Source of the DNA: Onchocerca lupi
Lineage: Eukaryota > Nematoda > Chromadorea > Rhabditida > Onchocercidae
NCBI GenBank assembly: GCA_028564675.1
Contig: JAOVVO010000054.1
Coordinates: 152,286 to 216,285, forward strand
Length of the DNA: 64,000 bases
Direction: 5' to 3'
Shown: piece after piece, positions 1-12,065 of the stretch
Numbering within the stretch: position 1 is the first letter of the stretch
Layout of the letters: every line of letters starts with the position of its first letter
Notes under the pieces: generated by a model
Told to the model about the DNA's origin: nothing
What the model saw: only the letters and a program-made list of their open reading frames with translations
The model's database searches: none
Translations under genes and position numbers: made by a program

Positions 1-85
1 TTTTCATCTTCTAATTCGAGTGAAAATTCAAATTAAAAAAAATTGAAAGAATAAAATGAAGAATCTGAAATTCTGCATCTTTTAG

Positions 86-2826
86 GTAAGCTTTGCAACG
101 AAAGGCCTGACATTTGGAATACCGAAAGCTTTCAATTAACCGGCAAAACGGGATGAGTTTCTAAAGTATGCAAGCGCTCATACAGATAAGTTATGGGTCA
201 AGAAGAATAACAAACATCGAGGCGTAAGAATTCAGGACATCAAAGAGCTCCAACTTTCGGATAATGACTCATTTATCCGAGAATATATATCACGTCCATT
301 TCTTATCGATAATCAGTGAAACATAAGAGTATCAATAGTTTGAAATATCATGTATATTTTTTGACTACTAAAAAACGACATGACTTTAAAAATCTTCAAT
401 AATATAAATTTCAAAAAATCTTAGAATTTCTCAAACAGAATAGCTTTTTCCAAAAACAATTTTTTTTTTTTTTTTTTTTTGAAAATTTCCTTGTAAAGAT
501 GTGAACTACCATTGAAACAAGAAAACTTCAAATCCTGGCGGTATTTTTTAGATTCATAATTTAAAATAAACCGATGGCATTAAATGATAGTTCTCTATGG
601 GAGGGAGTTTTCAATTTAAATGTCACGAGATCGATCGCCAATGAAGTTCTTTTTGTGTTCAGTAAGTTCGATTTACCGCTTCGTGTGTGCATCTATGAGG
701 GAGATATGCTGCTACGCTTTTGTTCTAAAGATTATGAACCATTTGATGTCAATGATGTTGATAAATAGTTGTCGGCGATGACTACACACCACTTTGGAAG
801 GTAACGAAAATCAAAATCGAATGAAATTTCGTTCAAAGATTTCAAGAAAATTTTTTCCTTCAAAACGTTGTTAGTCATTATTCAAAGTCAAATTTCAGAT
901 GCCATCATTAGAGAAATATTATGGTGAGCGACAAATGACTTTTCAGCATGCATTCAACGCATATATTGCTGATTTACACAAAGATCCCAGTTTAATTTGG
1001 AAAAATATCAAAGAAATTATTACTGTTGTAAATTTAATTTTTAATTCACTTAAGAAAAAAAAGATTATCAACCATTCATCCTTTACTGCTTAGTATAACA
1101 TCAAGAATGACTGAAAGGGTTTAAGAGACTGAAATGAGACTTAAAAATTGATCTTTTCGGATGATTCGAACTTCATTATGTTCGATTTTACAACTTTTTA
1201 CAACTGCAAAATAACTTGTGCACAGAATATATTTTAAAAAAGAAATTAAAGTCGATTTAGAACAAAAAGCTTGAAATCGTTACGCAATTAAAGTTCTAGT
1301 ATATACAGAAACATGCATTGAAACCATCATAATAATCCTTGTCAAATTTTGATTATAAATTCCTACACGAATAAGTAAGCATCAAAAAAGAATCTTAAAA
1401 TTTAGGTTTTCGAATCACAACAAAATGAAATGATTGCTGCTGGAGCAAATTTTTCTGACAAAAGGTAAGAAAGTTCAAAAATAAACTTGAAACTCGGTAA
1501 AATCGAGATAACAAAATGGATTAAAAGCTCCAGCGTTTTTTTTTTTTTTTTTTTTTTTCTCGATAATAGCAAGTCATTTGCAGGCCATTCTTCGAACTAA
1601 GCCGTTTTGACTTTGTACTTGATAAAGACCTCAACGTTTATCTAATGGAAGTAAGTACTCGTCTCGTCTCTTAAAATCTTAATATATTTCAATTCTGCGA
1701 ATGTTTTTTTATTTTTTACTTTCTTTGAAAAAGTGGTGAATTCAGAAATTTTAAATTTAAATCAAAATTAATTTCAAATTATTGATTGGACAGTAAAATT
1801 GAAAATCATTTTTTGCAGGCAAATATGTCACCAAACCTATCATCAGGGCATTTTCCACCAAACAAACTGCTTTATGAACAAGTGATCATTAATCTGTTCT
1901 CATTTGTCGGTATAGCTTCAAATTTACATGGAATATCACCTGAAGATTATTTGTTAGTAAAAATCCTTATTTTTATGCAGTAAGTTTCCCAAAGATGTGT
2001 TATTGGAAATATCAATTTGATTCTTGTGAATTTAAACATATATTCCAAATAGTTTACATTATTTGTTTATCTGGGAGGCATTTGGAAGAATTTTTATGAT
2101 AAAATTCTGCCAGAAAATTTTTCCATTCACTTTGAAGTAAATAATAAATCTTCTAACTAACTAAAAATAAATCATATTTTAGCAAAGATAAACACAGTCA
2201 AGGAATGCTCGTTTCCGATCGGGATCTTCAAGTATTTAGCAATGATTGCAACTCCAAATGTTTCGATAAAGATGGTTGCAAAAAAGAACTTGTAAGTGGT
2301 CTTACATGTTAGGAAAAGACTAGTTCTACTTAGATTTTTAATAGAATTACTTCGTTTTTTGATACTCATCTTTAGTTTTGCAATTTAATTTCGCCTTTCT
2401 TTAATATTCTAAAATATATTTTCAATGGACTGAAAAACATAATTACGGAATTATCAAATATCTTACGCAACTTGATTTATTCGGTCATTCTTAACACTTC
2501 CAACTGACACTACCTGTCACCATTCTAATGTTTTGATGAAGCTGAATCTTGTAACAAAGGACTGGAAGCTAGAAAGATAAATGACAAACTTCGAATCAAA
2601 TTATTTTCAGAAACGTTAGCTATTCAGTCATTGTATGAGCTATCAATTGAGGGATATCTTACGAACAACTTATGAAGAGCACATGTCCAGGCGTAACATG
2701 CGTCGAACATTGCCGCGTACGGTAAACAAACCAAAACATGCCGGCCTATTCCATAATGAACTGGACAGACTGCTTACTATTTGGTTTGATGGTAAATGTA
2801 AAGATGATAAAACTTGGTGCTATTGA
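86..2826 (+). pseudogene. Tubulin-tyrosine-ligase-like (TTLL) gene, disrupted; 5' end lies outside the window
   Basis: TTL-family enzymes ligate amino acids (tyrosine, glutamate or glycine) to tubulin tails using ATP. Likely exons: 86-315, 552-800, 899-1027, 1406-1464, 1584-1650, 1819-1979, 2183-2291 and 2620-2826. Family landmarks are clear: IPKAF, KLWVKKNNKHRGV, FIREYISRPFLID, PLRVCIYEGD, GDDYTPLWK, RFDFVLDKDLNVYLMEANMS, and a C-terminal segment ending KDDKTWCY. Two lesions are visible. An in-frame TAA at 137-139 sits where the family has Leu (AFN-stop-PAKRDEF). At 766-768 the frame runs into TAG just before GTTGTCGGCGATGAC, and VVGDDYTPLWK continues in the next frame, as if one base of a Tyr codon were lost. 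The start of exon 2 (552-650) also matches the family poorly. The remaining exons keep phase, so the decay looks recent, or these are assembly errors. The nematode TTLL15 group is my best guess; the family call is firm. Confidence 0.75.
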
Positions 2827-3939
2827 TTTAGCAATTTGATAAAGTGAAAATTTCGAACTCAAGGGTCAAAGTTAGCCGAGACAGAAAGAGATGACATGTA
2901 TTTCTTTTTCCTATTTTTATACCACTGTTTCAAAAAAAATTTGAATTTTTCAGTTATGTCAAAAGACGAGTATATCTCATAAAGCAATATTCCTTTTCTA
3001 TTTTTGTCACGATTTTATTAAAACACAAATTCAAATTTCTATCTCTAATACATGAAAATATTTTTTCCTAAATTTCCAACATTTTTTCAAATTAAATATG
3101 ATCAAATCAACATTATTCATCATGTAAATAATACAAAACAATCAATAATAAATTCAACAGAAACAGAAAGCATTGAGTCATTGCGGTACTTAGGATTTAA
3201 AAACTAGCCAGCCAGGCATTAATACACGTATCAGACGATATAAAAATTTCAAGTAGTGATCAGCAGAATATGAATACAAAGGGGTTTCAGAATTCAAAGA
3301 GAAAATTACTTTTAAATGGACATAATCAAATGCAGCACTGATTTAATACCAGCATTTGAAACAGATAATCCATAGTTCTTATCACTGATTAAAGAAATCT
3401 TTTCCCTCATAATCGAACAAACAATACATATTGTCCGAGTAATAAATATCGAAAAATCGATAGATATGAAGTGAATATAGATGCGAACAATAACTGGATT
3501 TTTTTACTGGTTCTTTTCTTAAGTTAAACCATCCACTTTTCTTTCCATGCGTATCTATACTTTAAGAAATTTCAAAATGAAAAGCATCTAATTTTCGAAT
3601 TTACATTGAAAATAATTTCTGTAAAGATTCCTTTTTTACATATCATAAGACAAATGAGTTTTTAAACGCAAAGATTAACGTACACAGCAACACTACAATA
3701 TTGGCTACTGCAACGAACATCTTTCGGTGGGCTTTGCAAAAATTTAGCAAGTAAAAATGAATGATTATATTGGTCATAGTGTCAAATAATACCTGTAAAG
3801 GTTCCAATCGAATACGTTTTCAAAAATAAATTGCTTTTTGACGAACAAAATCCAAAAGATTTATCTCATTCGTCTATAATCTGGGATTTCATCGAACTTT
3901 TATTCACAACAATATTTCAAAAATGCAATGAATTCGTCT
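2827..3939. other. AT-rich intergenic stretch
   Basis: No reading frame, RNA gene or repeat that I could support lies between the TTLL stop codon and the kinase remnant on the opposite strand. Confidence 0.4.
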
Positions 3940-5880
3940 AAAACCGATATTTCCTAACACCTATAGAATTTTTGTAATTAGTGTGTCAGCAATTTCGAGA
4001 TCATTATCGGAAGTCTGAACAACAAGAAATTTGAAGAGTGACTGCATGGCATTCTTCTTAAACACTGATACATCACTTTGTCCAAATGTAAAATTGGAAA
4101 ATTAGATAATAATTCTACTATTCCTTGATAATAACTAATACTTTGAAAAATTCTTCAAAATTTAAAACATTACTTTTACTTACCTGGGCAACCATTGCAG
4201 AGTTTCTCAATGGCATTATGTTTTTCAAATGACCAGTCTATTCAACATACTTTTCCTTCGAAAAACTTTTGCATTTAAACCATGGTAATTCACCTTTGAG
4301 AGAGTAGATAAGAGCATATCTGATGAAATCAAATCGTCCCGACGATTTAGTGCTGAAAACTTCACAATATAATTTCCAATTCACTTATTAAAAAAGAAAT
4401 TTTTTGCAAAACTGTTCCAGAAAGTGTTTTTTATTTTTTGCAAATAATTACCAATCTTTTCTTTCAAATTGAACTTGTAAGTAAATTCGCAATTTAATAT
4501 GCAAGACAAATAATAGAATTCTGATCAAGATTCCTTATAAATGACATTGATCAAATCGTTCAGAAAATAAATATGATCCGATTAGATAGTATCTTCTGCA
4601 TCACTCTTCTGGATGAACAGCTATAAAATTACTTCAAGATTACTATCTCACTTCTTATCTTTGCAGCAATTTGGAGCTGGTATTGAATTATCATTTATTC
4701 ATAAGTAGTAAAAAAAAAATAGAAATCTCTACCAACACGGTGACCATTCGGTAAGGCGAAACGTACAGTATCAAAGAATGAATGTTTTATTGCACGTGAT
4801 GGAAAAAAGATTGTACCTAGTGAATCAGCTCTGGTTCTGACGGCATCAAAAATTTCCTGCACAAACCCATTCCATTACCTAAATGAAGATCATTATATAG
4901 AGATCATTTTTTGGACTTTATCAGCACCGTTACTGACTCATAATAGATGTCGTTCAGACATTGAGCCTTATTATATGATGTAAAGGTAATTTCTTGAATA
5001 TTAAAAGTTTATTGCTACAGTATGAACCCAAGGTAAAATCTTAGAATAAAAAATTCTAAACTGCTCTGAATTTTAACATTATATCTAATATTAATTATAT
5101 AGATTTAAGCCCTCATGAATGACATTCTGTTTTAAACTCAGATCCATAAAAAAGTTATCAGGTTCGACAAACGATGAACGATGCCCGTCAGATATAACGC
5201 TTGCAATCTTGAAAGCTAAAATATTAACAGTAGAAAAAAATTAATACTTAAATCAAAAGTTCAGGACTCTGTGATACCACCTGCAATAACATGCAGAAAG
5301 AAAAAAATATTACTGATATCTGCAGTCAACAAAAAAATCTTACGGAATTCGAAAAATTAAAATGAAATCCATCGCATTCCTCACTTTCAAATTTCATTAA
5401 CTGATTTAAGAAATAGTTCCAGCAATATTATGATATCATCTTTCCTATAAGAGTCATCTAATTATCAGTGATGAAAAGATGAAATTCCACAACTTTTCGA
5501 TAATAATTAAAAAACAAAATTTTTAAATTAAAAAGCCGACTACAAAAACTGGACAGATCTTCCAACGAAGAGTCTAGTAATTCCATGATCAATAAGTTGA
5601 ATTCACCCTGGTTATCAGACCACAGAATCTAAGCAATCGGACGACAATAATTGAATTATTCAGAAGAAAAAAATGCATACATTTTTGTCAATCAAAAATT
5701 AAAGAAATCTTTTCACTTACTGGAAATCAAGCTTCATTTTTGAGGTTTTTATAAATGTGATATTCGTGGCACAACTTATCGCTATTTTTACTTTTGTCTC
5801 CAGCTTCATGGCGACATCGTTATGGTTGAATAAATCGATTCCTGCAAAATCCGATAGATCCAAGCATAACTGTAGTGAAT
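3940..5880 (-). pseudogene. Casein kinase 1 / TTBK-type protein kinase remnant
   Basis: On the minus strand, kinase subdomains appear in the right order but in broken frames. Near 5,840-5,865 is a glycine-loop-like LGSIGFC. In a different frame, near 5,800-5,840, follows GIDLFNHNDVAMKLE, with the VAxK lysine. Near 5,160-5,215 is LTGIVHRLSNLITF, which aligns with the catalytic HRDxxxxN but has Leu for the catalytic Asp and then a stop. At 4,735-4,855 is a stretch ending FFDTVRFALPNGHRVGR, typical of the CK1 F-GTVRYA-N-H-GR segment. At 4,260-4,365 is SGRFDFIRYALIYSLKGELPW, followed after a stop and a frame change by EKHNAIEKLCNGCP (about 4,185-4,230). The segment near 3,950-4,080 may be the C-terminal helix. 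CK1-like kinases are greatly expanded in nematodes. The lost Asp and repeated frame changes argue for a dead copy. The end points are approximate. Confidence 0.65.
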
Positions 5881-7284
5881 GAAAAAATATTTTGATGCTT
5901 TCTTAATTATATAGGATTCCAAAGCATAATCATACCTTTTCTCTCTTTTCTCAAATATTCGTGCAATTTTTTTATGACCGCTTTCATATTCTGAGTAGCA
6001 TTCAGATTCCAGAAGAAAAAAAAAAAAAAAAACAGTAAATACAACTTCTGGAATTGAATAAGAATGCACCGAATAATTATCATACTAAGCAAAGATCAAT
6101 AACGATGAAGACAAATGATTTAGAAGAGAGGGTTATTTGAGAATACTGTCCCAAAGGTACCACTGCCTATTTTGTGTAGCAGTCGGTAGCGTGAACAAAC
6201 AATCAGGTCATCATTCTTTCGAGTTCTTAACAGTTCTGTCGTTGTCATTACATTGAAATAATAATTAAGACTACCTTCTACATCTTGATTCCCGAAGAAA
6301 TTCCAATGAAAGAGATATCCATTTTTTGGTTGTTCAGTGGTTCAAGATCAAGAGTTAGTATAGTGTGTGGGCATCGATTTCAAATCAGATCGTTGGAACA
6401 ATGAATGAACAATATTTTCATTTCCCTAATGGTAGCTGCGCCAGTCAGAAATGCTTACGTGTATCTTTTCTTGGCAGGACAACAAAGTTCATCACACCAC
6501 CAACTTCTCTCTGCAGCATTCTTTGTCCATCCGTTGTAGATTTCCTGAGTGCCGCATGTTCCGCTCTATCCGCTCGCTGAACGACTTCCTTGGACAGAAT
6601 CAAGAAAGTCACGAGCGATTGGAGTACGATGTGAATGCTACGTGCTGCTGCGGAAAAACAAAGCAGGCTTCCCGCAGGTTCACGGCAATAAAAGTGAAAC
6701 ATTCCAAGAATGTAACCAAGAAGCGTCGTTACGTGAATTCCCTACTGCCTTTCAGTACATGGATTTTGGCTTTCATCTCCAATTGTACTCGGTTACGCGA
6801 GCTTTTATTTTTGAACTAACTGCCATTTTAATGTTGTTTACTGTGAGAAAAGACGGGAAAGTTTTTATCGCGATCTTTTTTCCATCACTAAATCACGGAA
6901 GCGGAGTCATGATCAAAATTGACCAGTCGGGAGTAAATTTGACCAGAGATACAACGTGCATTTCTGATCTCCATTTCACTTCAACTTAGACACCCCGCTC
7001 TGGAAACTCCCTCCCACTTCTGTCATTTTCCTTTTTTTTTTGTTAAAGTTAGGGTAAAAGGATTGAAAATATGAAATTCAAACTCAAGTTATTACGGGAA
7101 ATTCGGATACTCCAAAATACATCACACCAGATTTTAGATGTCATTGATGAATCTTAACCTTACATTGAACAATCTTAACATTTACTGTTAAACTATTTTA
7201 GTACTGCAGTGGAAAAAATTCCCCTACTTCTGTCATTAGGAATGTCTAAATTTTAATTAATTTTAGACTGTTATTTAGCGTCTT
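5881..7284. other. Unassigned region upstream of CASC3, with a less AT-rich patch at about 6,360-6,990
   Basis: The 6,360-6,990 patch is richer in GC than its surroundings and is open in several frames at once: 6,549-6,989 (+, 146 codons), 6,451-6,819 (+, 122 codons) and 6,445-6,702 (-, 85 codons). None of the translations resembles a family I know, and overlapping open frames are what raised GC produces. It could be a CASC3 promoter or first exon, or an old coding relic. At 7,265-7,266 a clean acceptor (TAATTTTAG) lies 18 bases before the CASC3 ATG and could receive a spliced leader or a 5'UTR exon. Confidence 0.35.
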
Positions 7285-9438
7285 ATGCAAAGTCCTTTTA
7301 AAATGGAAAAGGCAAAAACACCAGAAGTGCGATTGACAATGAAGGAGAGTCTAGAGGTGCTGGATATTACTGGCACGATTTCGGAAATAAAAATAAATGA
7401 TAGTGGACAGTCAAGAAAACTAGAAGACAAAGAAGCGGTGAATATTCTTGGAAATGAAAATCTGGAAAATTCTCTCAGTGATGAAAATGCGAATATTCAA
7501 CAGTTAAGAAACCCCGATGACGTAAGTTTGATATTCCCAATTTTATAAACTCACGACATTGTAGTACGATCTGTCACTTTCATTTCTAAAGGGTCTTTCA
7601 TAGTTAATCTCAGGTTACTTCATATATAGTTCTTCGAAATTATCCGCCACTAATGACTTCTATTACTGGTAAAACACTTTCTTTTACTTGTTTGAATACA
7701 TAATACATCCCCTTATAATAATACCGAACATTGCTTACATTCACTTTCTAGATGAAAGATGATGACTTGTCCTCTTTATATCCTTCGCTTACTTTTATTG
7801 TAAAAAAACAAGAATGAACTGGGAGCTGATAACTGTTGATAAGACCATTTTAATGATTTATTGTTCACAACAAATGTAAATAATATGAATCTGATGGGAA
7901 TGATAAAGTTTGAATTTGAAAAGATATCCTAATCTGTTCATTTCACATCTTAGCACTTCATTACAGCATACATTTCTTTATGCTCATAACGATGGTGGGA
8001 CTCAGTAAAACTTAACTATCATTACAAATAACTGGAACTTAGTGAAGTCGAATAAAAATAATTACAAAAAAACAAGGATGTATAGGAAGATTGTAGTTAC
8101 ATGTTATCCGTACCTGAAACCTTATAGGTACTGATTTTTCCTAGGACGAAGAAGTATCTGGATTTGACCAAGACCAGAATCAGGCACATCCAGCACATAT
8201 CCCACGCATAGGACAATTTTTCATGCACGATACCCGTGAAACCGGTGAGAAAACTAAGCAGTATCGATTGTCACGTGCTGATTATAAATGGCGACATGAT
8301 TTATATAATGAAACTGATCAAATACCAATGTCTGATTTCGAATTTGTCATGAAATATGGTATTGACCGAGAAGGAAATCCTGTCTCTTCGGTAAGAATGT
8401 ACATTCCATGCGAGTAAGAAATTCTTTTGTAAGATTGCTTAGATGATTGAAACAGGACAATTTCAGTGAAAAAAGATTTTTTCGAATTTTCCATAGCTTC
8501 TATATTTACTTCTAATTTTCTTATTAGGTCCTTTTCGGTAAGATTATTTTAAGGACACATCTTTATTTTAAAATTATTACAAAAATTATTTCCGGCTTCC
8601 CGACAAGATATGCGTGGCATAAATCAAATTCGAGCGCCAGCAGTCCCAGCAAATATTTGGAACAGACTATGTCATTTTAAAAAGACATGTCGAGGTATAT
8701 TTTTATTGTTTTTGATGTCTTAAACAATACTCCAAGTTATTTATTTATAAATATTAACCTTAACTGAAATGATGTACCTTTTTTGATTTTAATTGGTATC
8801 AGATTCATTTCCTAGTGATATTATCTAATGTAAGTGTTTTAAGTTCATGGTCATGGGACTAATTACCAAGACGGAAGAAAAGATATAAGAAAGGTAAAAA
8901 GCGAAAATCGCTTATTATCTGTTGGTGATGCACTGAATAAAGAATATCGCGAAAACGAAAAGTTAGACGGAGGTAAATAACTGAGAATAATGTTAAATCC
9001 AATTTAGAGGACTGGAAGAACTGGATATTTTACTTGTAAGATATTAGTTCTCGACTTCTAAAATTTAACTGGACAATTATGGAATTTATCTTTTCATGAT
9101 TGTTTGAGCTCTTGCTAACAGACATCATAGTGAGCAATTCTCATCTTGCAGCGGTAAAATTGACTGCAACTGCTGGCTGCTTTGTATATTATGTACGATA
9201 TATCATCTAATTCTAAAGCAGTTTAGAATAGCAGTGTAACAGTTTTGAATCTGTAGTTGCTAATCGCATTAGCGATGAAATTAGTAGTTATGGCTATCAA
9301 ATTTTCAAGATGTTTTTTTGGCGTTTAGGTGAAGAAGATCGAGAGAGCAGATCTGAGATATCCAACACAGATCAAAATGACACGAAGTTAGGAATGCGTC
9401 TTGGTAAACGTTACTCGACACAGCGGCCAACAAAATAA
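7285..9438 (+). CDS. CASC3: CASC3/Barentsz (MLN51), exon junction complex core subunit
   Basis: Barentsz clamps eIF4A3 and RNA in the exon junction complex, acting in mRNA localisation, decay and translation. Exons 7285-7521, 8145-8390, 8528-8537, 8608-8694, 8844-8972 and 9329-9438 join in phase to about 272 residues. The acidic N-terminus (residues 1-79) is followed by the SELOR signature: HIPRIGQFFMHDTRE, then YKWRHDLYNETDQIP and a YGID segment, matching the yvPrkGlFFeHD and WxHDkfxExeQxP motifs of animal CASC3. The extreme C-terminus, GKRYSTQR, also recalls vertebrate CASC3 (KRYSxQR). The protein is much shorter than the roughly 700-residue human form. The third exon is only 10 bases long (VLF plus the first base of D); it is inferred from flanking AG and GTAAGA and from phase, because without it the frame is lost. 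An acceptor just before the ATG suggests trans-splicing. Identification is good; the microexon is less certain. Confidence 0.85.
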
Positions 9439-10370
9439 GATGAAACGTAGACTTTTTTATTTCGCACATGTTGCCCGCAATTACTTGGATTCTTTGTTAT
9501 TTTTATTTCCATAATTAAATGATTAACTGCTCAAAAGATGAAGAAGAAACCGCTCCACGCGCCACTAATGTCATTTCTGACCCATACTTTTACTTTAAAA
9601 ATTAATATTTTAGTACTTGAGAGCAAGGAATAATTATTGTTCTCGTTGATTCATATATAATTCAAATCATGACGACAAATTTCGAATAATGATTCACTAG
9701 ACTGGTTCGTATGTTTTGCATATTGTAACAACTAATTTCTACGTCGTTTACTTTTACTCCTTAATAAATTGCTCGAACAGAATTTCGTTCCACAAAGTCC
9801 AAACATACATTCTTATCATCAACTGGTTTTGATTTGTAATCTGTGGGAAAGGGATGATAAATCAATAATATTCTGGAAGTAAATTTGTTGAGTAATAAAT
9901 CGCACTTACAATACCGCTTTTCAGAAAGTATGGATTCACTGAATAATTTGCCCATTACATCATTGCAGTAGTTATTTTAGAATTTCTTAATAATTTCGAG
10001 GAAGACATATGCTTGGAACTTCATTCCTATCTAAATGATATAGTGAGGAAGTTCTTAACAACAGGAACCAAGCTTTAAGCATATTGATCAGCAGATGAAA
10101 AGTTCTAGTTTTCATAGCGGTCCAGAGAATGGTCTGGTGACGCAGCGATATGGTAGGGAATTGTTTAATGTTTTGTTGAGGGGACGATGATAATATAATT
10201 GGTCGTGCGAGGATAGCTGGGTGCGTAGGGATGGGTGGTCTGGTGTTTTTAGGTGAGGTTAGTCATCGAAGATGTGGAGTTGGAGTTTCGGGAGCAATCA
10301 GACGACTGGGAATTTGCGATGGTTGGAAATTTCTCACTGTAATTATTTTTTCAGTTTAAAGCTTATTGCA
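9439..10370. other. Intergenic region and probable promoter of the L37A gene
   Basis: No gene is supported here. From about 10,085 the sequence becomes G-rich on the plus strand, unlike its surroundings, as is common upstream of highly expressed nematode ribosomal genes (inference). A strong acceptor, TTTTTTCAG, ends at 10,354, 16 bases before the L37A ATG. It is either the spliced-leader acceptor or the end of a 5'UTR intron. Confidence 0.5.
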
Positions 10371-10991
10371 ATGGCTAAACGGACGAAGAAAGTTGGCATA
10401 GTAGGGAAGTACGGAACTCGCTATGGTGCCTCGCTGAGAAAGACCGTTAAAAAGATGGAGGTATTCTTCCTGTTCATTTATATTACTGTTCAGTCATTCA
10501 CTTGATAAACGAGAATATAGTTATTGGACTTGCATATATTGATGTGACTAATAGATTAGAATGTTTTTATATTAACTGATGGTATCAGGAAATGTTAATC
10601 TTTCCTCCCTGCCATTATGTAATAAATTTTATGATGATCACTGATTATGCATGGACATCATTTACAGTATCATTTAAAGCGCAGAAAAAATCTTTTAGGT
10701 TCTTTTTTATGCATGTTTTTATTTCTTTTCTCTTATCTCGATAGCGATTTTAGTAATGTCTTTTAGCATATTTGTACTTTTTCTACTAACATTTCAGTAT
10801 TTCAGGTTACTCAGCACTCTAAGTACACGTGTGCGTTCTGTGGAAAAGAATCGATGAAGCGAAAATGTGTTGGCATCTGGAAATGCTCGAAATGTAATAA
10901 AGTAGTTGCTGGTGGTGCTTACGTCTACAGCACAACTGCAGCAGCTACTGTGCGAAGTACTATCAGGCGTTTACGAGAGGCTAAAGAATGA
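10371..10991 (+). CDS. RPL37A: 60S ribosomal protein L37A (eL43)
   Basis: This is a component of the large cytosolic ribosomal subunit. Two exons, 10371-10460 and 10806-10991, encode 91 residues, close to the usual 92. It begins MAKRTKKVGIVGKYGTRYGA and carries the C4 zinc-binding pattern CAFC (39-42) and CSKC (57-60), followed by GGAYVYSTTAA and RRLREAKE at the C-terminus. The single intron has GTATTC / TTTCAG borders. No lesion is visible. The ATG follows a strong acceptor at 10,353-10,354, consistent with trans-splicing. The open frame continuing past 10,460 is intron read-through, not coding. Confidence 0.97.
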
Positions 10992-11043
10992 AAATGTGAA
11001 ATGAGATTTTTGTTTTCGTTTTTTGTTGTTTTGTTTAAATAAC

Positions 11044-11049
11044 AATAAA
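11044..11049 (+). promoter_or_regulatory. Polyadenylation signal AATAAA of the L37A gene
   Basis: A canonical AATAAA lies 53 bases after the L37A stop codon, the expected position for a short ribosomal-protein 3'UTR. Confidence 0.7.
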
Positions 11050-12065
11050 TTTCTGTTAAATGTCACGGTATGATTTAGTCAGGTCTAAAGATATCAATAA
11101 TTTTCCTTGTGCCATTGTTCTTCATCTTTTGGAATCCGTTCGAATATCATTTAAAGCTGCGCAGAAATCTTTTGACTTACGAAATTTGTTTACTATTAGC
11201 TGCGTTGGGAATAATCCTCTACTCATTGATGTATAGTATGGTTTGGAGAACTGTATATCCTGAATGTTCTGCTCCTTTGTGGTTTTAGATGTAATGGTTT
11301 GACGTGTCACGGTTGTCAGTCTCATAAAGGTGCTTGTTAATATAAATAATTGGTAGAGATTTCATATGGCGGGAGCTTTGATAGTTTACTGCAAAACATC
11401 AATATTTAATCACATTGACAAGGTAGTGTTTCAAACGTTTCAAGTTTGTAAGATTTTGGGTACAATGCTTTCTCACGAAGCATGGTGCAGCAAGTTTACT
11501 AGTACACCAAAGTAAATATAGAATGTTACGGGAAGTATTTTGTCACTTATCGGAGTCGATGTCATATTCCGATAACTGATAGTCTTGTATAGAAATTTTC
11601 ATTGGTAAGGAAAGGCACGAACTCATTTATGACCATGAATGAATTGGAGGAACCGTATGGATTGGATTTTCCCTATGTGAATGATAATATCTCAGGAGGA
11701 ATAGTTGTTCTCCTTCACCTTTTTTGGACTGTAAGAGGTGTGTATTGCTCACTTGTTTATTTCTTTACCTTTACGCATCCTTATATCCAGTTGTCTTTCT
11801 CGTGTCGGTGCGTATTATTTTTAAAATATTTGTTTTTTTTTTTTAAGACTGGAAAAATTAAATCTTGTGACAGAATGCCAACAGGATATCGGGTTGAGTG
11901 TATGGAATTCTTTGACATAGTAATCCTTGACATTCAAATGTCATGAGTATTATTTGATCATGCACTGTCGTTTTAGAAATTTGCAGTACTTTGGATCATC
12001 AGTTCCTGAGTACAGCAGTCAAAGAGGAACAGTTCAGATCAAATACGGCAAAATAGAAGTACTTT
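11050..12065. other. Intergenic; weak open frame at 11,602-11,946
   Basis: The 114-codon plus-strand frame at 11,602-11,946 opens with a plausible protein-like stretch (MNELEEPYGLDFPYVND) and then turns into Phe/Leu-rich, intron-like sequence. It may hold a single exon near 11,600-11,700 belonging to the zinc-finger remnant downstream, where a similar GLDFPY segment recurs near 15,067-15,084. I see no firm gene. Confidence 0.3.

Noticed and set aside
5806..6092. Two minus-strand frames (87 and 61 codons) with Phe runs
   Set aside because: The Phe run is a poly-T tract read on the minus strand. The only real signal here is the kinase glycine-loop relic, in another frame.
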